A stretch of DNA of 21,908 nt from a virus. The notes under the pieces were generated by a model, which worked only from the letters and a program-made list of their open reading frames with translations, searched no databases and had not been told where the DNA came from. Each line of letters opens with the position of its first letter. The stretch's first letter is position 1. A program made the translations under genes and the position numbers. The stretch is taken from the IMG/VR virus record IMGVR_UViG_3300042483_000460, positions 1 to 21,908 of that record; one strand, written 5' to 3'. Positions 1-8,800 of this stretch are shown here, piece by piece.

Positions 1-230
1 TGCAGCACACGCTTCTCGGCTGCGTCTCGCTCTGCGGCGATGCGAGCCACGTCGGCGTTTGCGGACATGAGTAGTTCGATCTTGCTGTTGGCCGCGTTGA
101 GTTCGCGTTCGAGTTGTCGAGCAAACTCAGATGGAACCAAAGCATCTCGCAGTGAATCTCCAGCGAGTATTGCAAACCGAGTGCATGGTTTGCCGTTGAT
201 CTGCTCATCCGTCCTCGGTGTATCGCTCAC
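1..230 (-). CDS. Phage 'MSDTPRTDE' coiled-coil protein, partial (runs off the left edge)
   Basis: Reading the minus strand from 230 gives an uninterrupted frame to the window edge, 76 codons long. It begins VSDTPRTDEQINGKPCTRF, with GTG as start. The opening SDTPRTDE and the later FARQLERELNAANSKI segment are a pattern I recall from small phage proteins of unknown function. The C-terminal half visible here is rich in Glu, Arg, Ala and Leu and should form a coiled coil. The GTG overlaps the TGA of the preceding gene by 4 bp (GTGA), and a purine-rich GGGGGGAAG lies just upstream as a ribosome binding site, so it is translationally coupled. No role can be assigned. The C-terminus is outside the window. 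Confidence 0.75.
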   Translation of the reverse strand, partial: MSDTPRTDEQINGKPCTRFAILAGDSLRDALVPSEFARQLERELNAANSKIELLMSANADVARIAAERDAAEKRVL

Positions 231-514
231 AACTTCCCCCCTTTCTTCACCGCCTCGATCTCCCCAAGCGTGACCAGCACGGCCTCGGCGATGTCAGCTG
301 GATCAGCGGAGACCTTGTCGAAGTCGGTCACCAGCGCGGCGCCCACTTTGTTGCGTGGCGTCTCTGGCTTGCGGGCAATGATGTCGTGGAGCGTGTTCAT
401 GAATTTGGCGCGGGCGGTTGGTGTGTTCACGATGTACTTGCACAGCTGGTGCGTTCTTCGGCCCGACAACTCGACCATGTTGTTGATCAGCGTAGTTCGT
501 TCTTCAGGTGTCAT
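227..514 (-). CDS. Hypothetical small phage protein (95 aa)
   Basis: I do not recognise this 95-residue protein. It is mostly helical in appearance, with an N-terminal MTPEERTTLINNMVELSG segment and an acidic stretch DFDKVSADPADIAEAVLVTL near the C-terminus. No membrane segment or signal peptide is visible. The start is well supported: GGAGG lies 8 bases before the ATG, and the ATG overlaps the TGA of the upstream gene as ATGA. Its own stop overlaps the next GTG. It is therefore an inner gene of the leftward early-type operon that begins with recT. Placement next to recombination genes hints at a DNA-metabolism or regulatory accessory role, but nothing in the sequence shows this. Confidence 0.8.
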   Translation of the reverse strand: MTPEERTTLINNMVELSGRRTHQLCKYIVNTPTARAKFMNTLHDIIARKPETPRNKVGAALVTDFDKVSADPADIAEAVLVTLGEIEAVKKGGKL

Positions 515-804
515 TTCGCGTTCCTCCGTTTGTGAATCTCCTTGCCGTGTGCCAGCACGTCTTCAATGCGACCGATGGGGCACCGGATCGCAGTTGCGAT
601 GTTTGCCCTAGAGATTCCCTTGAGAGACATCTCCCATGCGCGCAGGCAGGCGTACTGTTCCAGCGGCGTCTTTCTGTAGCGGACCTCCGAGAGCTTCGGC
701 TTGGGCCGGCCATCGACGGTGAACTCGGTGCCATGCGGGTACGATATCAGGCCGCGTGAGATGGCTTTACTGATGATGCTTGGGGCTTCCTTGAGCAGGT
801 TCAT
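511..804 (-). CDS. Small putative DNA-binding protein, HTH-like C-terminal half (97 aa)
   Basis: The protein is 97 residues and basic at its C-terminus (ends HKRRNAK). Residues about 45-90 (TPLEQYACLRAWEMSLKGIS followed by RANIATAIRCPIGRIEDVLA) read as three helices with a turn, similar to the helix-turn-helix of small phage and transposon regulators. I infer DNA binding; I cannot name a family. The start overlaps the end of the previous gene by 38 bp and has no clear Shine-Dalgarno sequence, so it probably depends on translational coupling. It ends in a 4-bp ATGA overlap with the next gene. Being one of two small HTH-type proteins in the same operon, it is a candidate to act at the operator-like repeats upstream of recT. 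Confidence 0.7.
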   Translation of the reverse strand: MNLLKEAPSIISKAISRGLISYPHGTEFTVDGRPKPKLSEVRYRKTPLEQYACLRAWEMSLKGISRANIATAIRCPIGRIEDVLAHGKEIHKRRNAK

Positions 805-1030
805 TGATGATCACAGAGCGCGCTGCGCTCTTAGAAAGGCCGAATCGTTTGCCGAGTTCGGCCCAGGTGTAGGTTGAGTTCTTGGCGTAGGTTTTCCGGA
901 TCTCAGCCGCCATGGAGGGCGTGACGGTCGTGCGGCGCTTGCGCTTGGGTTGTGGCGCAGGTGCGACCGGCTTGACCGCCACGCCCCCAAGGAGGCGAGC
1001 GATCTGTTCAGAAGTCAGTGGTGCCTTCAT
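767..1030 (-). CDS. Small basic helix-turn-helix protein (87 aa)
   Basis: This is an 87-residue protein. The N-terminal half has a proline- and lysine/arginine-rich linker (APAPQPKRKRRTT). Residues about 38-78 contain a clear homeodomain-like helix-turn-helix: SMAAEIRKTYAKNSTYTWAE, then LGKRFGLSKSAARSVI. The pattern 'WAELGKRFGLSKSAARSVI' is typical of the two DNA-contacting helices of resolvase/sigma-type HTHs. The role is probably transcriptional regulation; the target is unknown. Its start lies inside the 3' end of the recE-like gene (23 bp overlap), with a weak purine run GAAGA before the ATG, so translation is likely coupled. It belongs to the leftward operon recT-recE-HTH-HTH. Confidence 0.75.
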   Translation of the reverse strand: MKAPLTSEQIARLLGGVAVKPVAPAPQPKRKRRTTVTPSMAAEIRKTYAKNSTYTWAELGKRFGLSKSAARSVIINEPAQGSPKHHQ

Positions 1031-1811
1031 TCTTCAGGATCCACGTGGGGCTGGAAATCATTCCCGCGCTGTCCCCGTTGTATCCCGGCCAGGAGTCCGT
1101 GTCCTCGCAGGCCATCCACTGCCGAATCCAACTCTGCCAGGTGCGCGACGCGACCTCGCAGGATTCCCGATCCAGCTGGTACACGGCAACGGCGTAGGGC
1201 TCGAAGTCTTCGACGCAGACCCACTGCCATTCCCGAGTCTCGCCGGTGATGTCGCGCCACAGATCACGGTAGTATGCGGCCTGCACGTCGTAGCGCAGCT
1301 GGCCAATCTGGCGACGGAAACCCGCCTTGCTGGCATCGCGGCACTTCTTCAGATCGACCAGTACCTGCATGGTATCCGGCACCCGATCGATCAGACCCTT
1401 GCGCTCGCAGCCCTCGAACTCGCCGAAGATCCCCACCTGGGAACGCCCGGCCTGATTGAAGAGCAAGTGCGAGGAGACCGGGTGAGCCCGGATGCTGGCA
1501 ACCATCTTCTCGACGGTCTCGATCTCCTCCTGCTTGAACACGGTCACACCGCGCTCGCGGGTCTCGTCGCGCCATGCCCTGGCCTCCTTGGTGCGGAAGT
1601 CATCGTATGGGCTGGTGGTGAATAGGTAGTCGGTTCCGAGGACCTTGTGGTCCAGCAGGTTGCCGATGTTCATGGCCTCGGTGGTCTCCTTCTCTTCCTC
1701 GAACCCAGCCAGAGCGTGGGCTGGCGAGCGGCTGAATGCCTTGAGTGCAGAGACGTTGATTGCGGGGTGTGCGCGGTACTGAGCCGCGCTGATTGGGTGG
1801 ACGATTTTCAC
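1008..1811 (-). CDS. recE: RecE-like exonuclease (exodeoxyribonuclease VIII, PD-(D/E)XK fold)
   Basis: This 267-residue protein would degrade one strand of linear dsDNA to give the 3' overhang used by the RecT partner. Features match the phage PD-(D/E)XK exonucleases related to the RecE nuclease domain. They include an N-terminal ISAAQYRAHPAINVSALKAF segment, NIGNLLDHKVLGT (residues 48-60, with the conserved His), KGLIDRVPD with Asp142, VDLKK with Asp153 and Lys155, and the QxxxY motif (Gln177, Tyr181) in YDVQAAYY. The length fits a stand-alone nuclease domain, not the long E. coli RecE. The start is GTG, overlapping the recT TGA by 4 bp (GTGA), preceded by AAGGGGGG as ribosome binding site. 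The next ATG (residue 47) would remove the N-terminal motif. The recT-recE pairing supports the call. Confidence 0.88.
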   Translation of the reverse strand: MKIVHPISAAQYRAHPAINVSALKAFSRSPAHALAGFEEEKETTEAMNIGNLLDHKVLGTDYLFTTSPYDDFRTKEARAWRDETRERGVTVFKQEEIETVEKMVASIRAHPVSSHLLFNQAGRSQVGIFGEFEGCERKGLIDRVPDTMQVLVDLKKCRDASKAGFRRQIGQLRYDVQAAYYRDLWRDITGETREWQWVCVEDFEPYAVAVYQLDRESCEVASRTWQSWIRQWMACEDTDSWPGYNGDSAGMISSPTWILKNEGTTDF

Positions 1812-2797
1812 TTCGCACCCCCCTTCGCAGCCTGGCGAGCGATGCCACGGCGGTTGCGGACCACCCAGTTGGACAGTTCCTCGGGCAGGTCAGCGGCGGT
1901 CGGGTACGCCTCGGGGTTCGGCCACCAGCTGAGTTCGGTAGCCATTGCGACCAGCTGCTCGTAGGTGAGCCCGATCGAAAACAGTGTGCCCTCGACGGTC
2001 TCTACGTTCTCGGTCGGCGGCGCCACTGGTGCGGGCGCGGGAGCAGGCGTAGGCTCAGGTGCTGGCACGGGCTCAGATGCGGTGGGCGCAGGCTCGACCT
2101 GGACCGGCGCCGGCTCCTGCACAACGACAGCCTCGGGCTCCTTTTTGGTGCGGCGCGGCTTCGGTTCCGGCGGTGTCGGAGTCACGTCCATGACGACCGG
2201 TTTCACGATCTGATTGGCCTCTGGCGTGTCGTGGATCTCCTCGGCGGTGTGCATACCGAGAGCGATCTCGGGCGCATAGGCCCGGGTCCAGAACGCGGCG
2301 GCGCGGTACTGGAGCATCTGCTCAGGCATGGTCTTCCACTTGGAACCGTTCTTGGTGTACCAGCCCTCGGCCTTGGCCATGGCGATCGTCACCAGGGCTC
2401 CGACCAGTTCGAGGTTGCCCTCGCGCTCGACAGCGTAGGCGCGGCATCCCCACTCGTCGGTGTTCTCCTTGCCGACCCAGCGGAACCGCATCGGGGAGAA
2501 CCGGCCGCAGCTATTGACCGTCGCGATCAGGAACGCGGCAGACCACGTGGGCTTGCCGTGGATGGGGACCATCGACTGCATCACGGCCATGACCGAGGCG
2601 CCGATGCGCTGAGAGAGTTCCAGCGCGATGATGCAGTTGCCGAGGTTGGCCTCGCCCCGATACGCGTCGGGAACGAGCGTGCTGGACGCCAGGGCCTTGG
2701 CCATGCGTTGCACAGAAACGAACGCGCTCTCCGAAGAGAACGCGCTCAGTGCTTGGGATTGAGTGGGAGTGGTTTGCTGTAGTGCAAGGTTGCTCAT
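1808..2797 (-). CDS. recT: RecT-family ssDNA-annealing recombinase with extra C-terminal domain
   Basis: This 329-residue protein anneals complementary single strands made by the exonuclease encoded just downstream. The RecT-type core spans about residues 25-192. It includes RMAKALASSTLVP, the NLGNCIIALELSQRIG segment, and the hallmark block MLQYRAAAFWTRAYAPEIAL followed by GMHTAEEIHD (161-190). It is followed by a low-complexity Pro/Ala/Glu linker (about 205-262) and a separate C-terminal segment (about 264-329) containing TYEQLVAMATELSWWPNPEA and a basic tail. The tail is unusual: ordinary RecT proteins end soon after the core. The ATG has no Shine-Dalgarno sequence; promoter-like boxes sit so close upstream that a leaderless mRNA is possible. 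It is the first gene of the leftward early-type operon. Confidence 0.9.
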   Translation of the reverse strand: MSNLALQQTTPTQSQALSAFSSESAFVSVQRMAKALASSTLVPDAYRGEANLGNCIIALELSQRIGASVMAVMQSMVPIHGKPTWSAAFLIATVNSCGRFSPMRFRWVGKENTDEWGCRAYAVEREGNLELVGALVTIAMAKAEGWYTKNGSKWKTMPEQMLQYRAAAFWTRAYAPEIALGMHTAEEIHDTPEANQIVKPVVMDVTPTPPEPKPRRTKKEPEAVVVQEPAPVQVEPAPTASEPVPAPEPTPAPAPAPVAPPTENVETVEGTLFSIGLTYEQLVAMATELSWWPNPEAYPTAADLPEELSNWVVRNRRGIARQAAKGGAK

Positions 2798-2838
2798 ACG
2801 TCAGTCACCGTATGGCAACTGACGCACAACGTCAAGCA
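2798..2838 (-). promoter_or_regulatory. Putative recT promoter with overlapping operator-like inverted repeats
   Basis: This is the only gap longer than 12 bp between minus-strand genes. Read on the minus strand it holds TTGACG (2835-2830, 5/6 to the -35 consensus), a 17-base spacer, and TACGGT (2812-2807, 3/6 to the -10 consensus, keeping the T, A and final T). Nine bases then lead to the recT ATG. Overlapping this is a perfect 7-bp inverted repeat, CGTCAGT at 2799-2805 and ACTGACG at 2818-2824 on the plus strand. The half-site TGACG/CGTCA occurs three times in alternating orientation (2834-2830, 2824-2820, 2803-2799). This looks like a sigma70-type promoter under a repressor. No ribosome binding site is present. 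A transcription start 6-9 bases after the -10 would fall at or next to the ATG. Confidence 0.5.
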
Positions 2839-5800
2839 CTACCGACGAACCTTTTGCTGGATTTTTTCGCGGGCATCTGCGCGCATCCGATCGGCGGCCT
2901 TATCAATCACCTCGGCGGCATCGTCGGGTTTCATGTTGAGCAGACGATCGCCGTTGCGCTCGATCCAGGTGCGGTATCGTTGGCCGACATCTTTCTGATA
3001 GGTGTAGGCTTCGTCGCGATTCATGCGCCGGCGCTCGCCGTTCTCCTTCACGGTCACCGTGATGTTCGGAGTCGGCATGAAGACCCCCTTGCTGGCAAGC
3101 TGGCCCAGCGTGTTCCAGGCTTTGTCCTCCTTGCGGAACTTCAACCAGCGGCTGTAGGGGTAACGCTCGACCTGCACAGGTTCGCCCAAAACGTTCAGGA
3201 TGGGGCCGGGTCCGATGCTCTGTCGGGCGAACGGCACCTGCTGAAGGAAGTATTCCATGCCGAGATTGCCGGGCTCGGCGCGGTAGATCGACGAATCGAT
3301 CCAGGCGTCGGCTTCCTTCATGATGTTCGGGATCACGGAGCCGGCCAGGCGCGACAGGTATTTCGGCGTGGCCTTCTCGATGGTCTGGCTCACGTCGTAC
3401 TTGTAGGCGTTGGCGAATCCGAGGAACTCGGTCAGAGCCGCGATCGATGAGGCGTCTTTGATGATCAGGGCGCCGGAGACGAATCCATCCAGCAGCTTAT
3501 CGGCAAGACCCTGCTTGCTGTACTTCTCGGGTGAGAACAGCTGCTGGTCGCGCAACTCGCCGATGGCGCCGAGAACGCCGCCGAATCCCAGCTGGCGATA
3601 GGAGATGTAGGTATCGCCAACGCGGATCGAGTACGGCTGCCGACCCTCTGCCAGCAGCTGGTTGCGCTTCTCCGGGCTCAGGCTCTTGAATGACCCGGTG
3701 ATATCAATGGCACGCTTCTTCTCATCATCATCATCGCCGAGGAACAAAGCAGCTGCGAATCCAGTCAGCGCAGTGCCGAGTGCCAGCTTTGAAAGCAGCA
3801 GATCACGGCGAGCCTCGCTGTACTTCAGGCCGAGTGCGGTGTCCTGGCGGCCGGGCGCCGATTGATACCAGCGCCACAGGGCCACTGGAGCGAAGTAGTT
3901 CAGTAGTTCGTTCGCGTAGTTCGATGCAAACCGCACGAAGCTGGTGCCGCTCAGGAACTTCAACCCCGGCAGCTGGCGCTCGGCGGCATTCACGCCCTGA
4001 TAGATCGCACCGGCCAACCCCTGGGGCGTCTCGGTGAACGTGGACATCTGTCGAATGTCGCGTGCTGTCAGCAGCACTTCGAGCGGAAGGGCCTCTTCAA
4101 TGATCTCCCGGGTCCGGCGATTGACCAGTTCGGGCCGTGTCCCTTCGGCGATGGCGCGAGCGCGAGCATCAGCGACCGTGGTGGCCGACGGCAGCAGGTA
4201 GGTCTCGAGCAGCTTCGGATCCGTCTTGGCCAGAGTGTACGCCTTGGAGGCGGAGTCCGACATGAGGGCCGTCATGTGATCCAGCGCCTGCATCAGGCGG
4301 CTGACGTACTTCAGCTGAGAGATGCCACGCAGGAACAGGTTGCGAGACTCCTGCAAACCCTCGAGGGAATTGCCGGGGACATCCGGATTGAAGCTGACGC
4401 TGCGGTAAAGCTCACCCTTCCAGAGGATCGGCCAGAAGTCTTTGATCGCCTCGGAGAGTCCTTTGCCAGCCGCCTTCAGAACCTTGCCGCCTTGGGTGCC
4501 AGCCATGCCGGCAAACATCGCGGTGTTTAGGGCTCCGTTTGCAATGTTCAGCGCGTTATCAACCTGGGTTCTCGTTCCAGACAGCACGGCCGCGTACCAG
4601 TAATCGCGGAGGATATCCTTCCAGTTGATGCCGCCCTCCTTCTGCATGAGGCGGAACATTTGCTGAACGATCTCGTCGCGATTGATGCCAGCAGCGGATT
4701 GAGCCTTCTGAGCCAACGCGGTGAGCTTGCGTGCGGTCGTGCCGTCGATTGCGGCCACACCGAACTGGGGGGCGACAGCGTTGCGGAACGCCTGATCCCA
4801 CAGCAGCCTGGTCTCGACGCCGTCCTTCATCATGGCGATGTTGGAGTAGCGGAGGATGCGCGGGATCGACCGGAAGATTTTCTCGCGATCGTCCTTCTTC
4901 ACCGTCGGCAGCGGCACCTGCTTGCGGAACTCGTTGCGGAAGATTCGCTCCTGCTCTCTACCCCATGCCTCGGAGAACAGCTTCACGATCTCCGAGATTC
5001 CCCGAGGCGGCAGATTGCGGAGGCCGGGTTGCGAGAGGATCTCTTCCAGGATCCGATACTGCATCGATCCCTGACGCTGGTCGCTGGCAGTCAGGATGTC
5101 CGCCCAATTGATATCCTCTCGGCGCAACACGTCCTTGGTGATGCGACGGAACTCGCGACCGAACGCGTTGTTGGCGTCCTGCATCTGGAGGCGAAGCTCC
5201 TCGATGGCCTGGCGGCCGGATGCCTGAAGCCACTGACGCACCTGGTCAGAGGTGAATTGCGGGAACGGCAACTGCGCCTGGCGCTCACGAACGAGGTCGC
5301 GGAATGCCAGCAGCGGGTGCAGATACCAGATGCTGTCGATGGCAGCGGCGCGTGCGGCGAACGCCTGACCCAGCTGGGTGCCGGAACTCTTCCAGGTCGA
5401 TTGAACTCGACGAAGCAAGTCTTCAGCGCGGGCCAGTTCGATCGGGTTGTTGGCGCGAGCGATCTGGGTGAAGGCCCGCTCCATGATCTGCTTGAAGACG
5501 AACTCACGGGCATCGGCGCCCATGTCGGTCGTCGCGGCCCATCGGAAAGCCGCTTCCATGTCGGTGCCGAACGAATCGATCACGCGCTTGGATTCGGTCT
5601 GCCAGTTCTCGACCGTCTCAGGATTGATCTGGCCAGTGAAGTAGCCACGGGAGTCAACGCGCTCCTGGCCGGCGGCGGGTTGCGGAGGGGTGGCCGGAAC
5701 GCTGCCCGGGACGTTCACGCCCTGGATGAACTCCGAGAAGCCAGCACGGGTGTCTTCGATGTCAGCCACCTTGATGCGGCTGAAAATCTCTTCGATGCCG

Positions 5801-8800
5801 GCCTGAGTGGCCTTGGCCCAATCGCGGGTCTCGCGGTACACCCGCTGGGCAATAAGCGCGGCGCTCTGGAGAACGGCAGGCGGGATCTCGCGCAGCAGGC
5901 GCTTCAGCGAATCGCTGGCGCTCGGGCCGCCCGTGAACCCGGCCTTGGGCGTGATGGACTCGATCAGCTGGCCGATCGCGTCGCGCACTTCGGCAGTCGC
6001 CTCCTCAAGAGTGGCAGGCTTTCCACTAGGGTTCGGCCCAAGATCACGGCTTTGGGCTTCGGCGGCGGCTTGGACTCCAGCGGTTTGTTGAGCCGGGGTT
6101 TCAATCGAGGTTGTTGCGATTGCATTTTGGAGTGCGAGTTGTGCCGATCCAGCAGCGGAGCCACGAATATCAGCGGTCGAGGATTGAAAACGCTGCGAAA
6201 GCGGAACGATGTTTCCTTGATCATCGCGAGTTACTGGATCAGCGGATTTGATCTGCTCAGGATAAATCACCGATACCACATCAGATGGCAAAACATCAGC
6301 TTGAAAAGTGGAATCAACCACATTGCTGACTAGGACGGATTGAGCGCCTTCATTGAAAGCGTTTGCAACTTGATCGTAAACCGATCTCCACGTGGATCCA
6401 TTGGCATCTATTCGCACCCGTTTTCCAGGAGCACCAAAATCGATGAACAGTTTCTTGACGTTTTCACCGTAGCTTTCGGCGACATCCGGATCACTTGAGA
6501 CAAAAATAGGAGCAGCACCCGGCACATCTCGGCGAAGCATTCTGCCACCCGCCGTGCTGGCCCCAACATCTTCATACTCGTTCCAAACGGCATTTGTGCC
6601 ATGATAATAGGGGCGAGTATCATATCCAGCCGCATAAGCCGCCTCATCAACCATCCTTTGCGCGGCAGCCATATCGCCACTGGCAACAGCAGCCGTGTAC
6701 TCAGCATCACGAATCAGGCGCTCTTCCAACTGGGCGTCGTTTGTGGGGTCATCCGGAAGTTGTTCGCGAGCCTGAGCGATTGCCTGACGAATCGCCTGAT
6801 CTACTGCAATGCCAGCTTTTATGAGCGACTTGGCAATTTGCAGGACCAACTTTGCCAGCGGCGTCAGGAACAACGGATCCGAATATTGGTTTTCGGACAA
6901 GCCCTTGTTGATCTTGTCGATGGCGTCGATGGCGGATTGGGCGGTGGATTTCGCCACTGGAGTCAGCATATCCGCAACGACACGCAGGTCATTGCGTTGC
7001 TCATCGGTTAGGTCAAGATCCGCGTTGTTAGCCTGCTCGCGCAACTTAGCAGCAGCGTTCTTGCCATACACCTGCGTCGCCTGCTTGGCCATTCGCATCA
7101 ACGCTTCCTTGGGCCGTTCTGGCTTTCTAGCAGCAGCTGGAGCACGCACAGGCCCCTTTGCCATGGACGTATTCAGCTTCCGTGCTTTGTCCAGAACCTG
7201 ATTCAACGCCTGCTTTGTGTTGGCAACGGTGTAGGTGCCGTCTCCAGGGATCTCGATCGTAACCTTCGGAACGCTCGGACCATACTTAGCGAGCAACTGT
7301 TTTCCAAGTTCATGAGCTTTCCGGTACTTAGCCTCGAAACCTTCGCCCATGTTCTTGTCGTTCACGGTCTTGAATCGCTCTTCAAGATCCGTCTGACCCG
7401 CCGAAATTAAATCGCGATACTGCTGATCACTGTCAGCAGGCGCGGCCTCAACTGCACGTTCCAGCTGCTGGACCAGTTTTTCCTTCGCATCTTTTGCGTC
7501 CATGCCGCCGCCTCGAGCTTGAGCGACGGGTTCGCTGACGTACTTGATGTTATCGATGCCCTCTTGCATCGGCGTTGCAGCCGCAGCTGGAGATTGAGTC
7601 TGCTCGCCGGGAGATGCGGGACGAACCTTGGATGTGCGATTGGCGTTTTCCTGATCAAGCGTTCGCTTATGAAGTTGAGCAACCTTTCGGTACTGCTTGT
7701 TCCAGTCGGACATCGCCGCTTTGTAAGCCTCCTTTTGTTTCTCTGTAGGATTGGGACCGTACAGTTTTTTAAGCGGTCTCGGTTTCTGAGCTCTCAAGAG
7801 TGCCAAGTCTTCAGCAAGATCACGGGCTGTCTTGGGAGCCTGGACAGTGCCGGGAGCGGGTGCAGGCGCCGGTGCAGGCGCCGTGACCGCTGGCCGTTGC
7901 TCTGCCGCAGAGGCGACGGCCACCGCAGTGATCGGCTGTTGAGCAACTGGCAACGCGGCCGGCTTCTGCTGAGTTCCACCAGGCGTCTGGCGAACCTGCT
8001 GTCGCATCTGAAAACGAAGCTCGTTGCCGTGCTGGCGGATCTGATTCTCGGTAAGACCAGAAACCTTCTTCGCCCATGCCAGATAATCGGAATCGCGCTT
8101 CGACGGCGTCGTTTGCGCCAGGATGAACGCAGCACGATCGAAATCGCTGGCGAACGTCGGCTGATAAACGGCCGTGGCGAAGTTGTAGCGCGGCTTCGCG
8201 CCAGCCAGTTCCTTCGGGAGCTTGGCGGCGTGAATCTCGGATTCGGGTTTGGTGGCGGGTGCAGGCGCCGGTTTCTGAACCATCTTCTGCAACCGATTGA
8301 CCGCCTCCTGGTAGGACGCACGGAGTTCGCGGCCCGTGATGTTTTCGAGGTCGGCAACGATCATCGCAGCGGCTTTGACCGGGTCATTTCCAGCCGCCTG
8401 CAACGCGTCTCGGACAACGTTGTCGGGATCCAGTTTGGCCTGAATGACCGGGGACGGAGTGACGGCAGCTGGAGCCGGAGCCGGAGCCTGCCCAGGCGCG
8501 GTCCATCCCGCCTGCTCATCGAACGACCAGCCAGCTTTTCTCAGGTCATCGATTCTCCACCCAAGTTCCTCATACCGTTGTTGCTCATCTGGAGTGAGGT
8601 AATCAGAACCCCACTGCATAGCCTGAGCTTCAAGGTTGATGAAATCCTTGGTCTCCTGATCGGTAAGCGGCGTCAGCCCTTCCGCTTGGCCTTGGGCTTG
8701 CCCTTGGACTTGGGTCCCTCCGCCTTCGGCAGGCCGCCCTCCTCGATCCACTTCTTGCAATCCCACTTGGGATCCTTCGCGGCGAAGCACGCCTTCATCT

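Noticed and set aside
4660-6333. Long plus-strand open frame (557 codons) opposite the giant gene
   Set aside because: It is antisense to well-supported coding sequence, has no ribosome binding site or recognisable domain, and is the kind of open frame expected opposite a high-GC gene.
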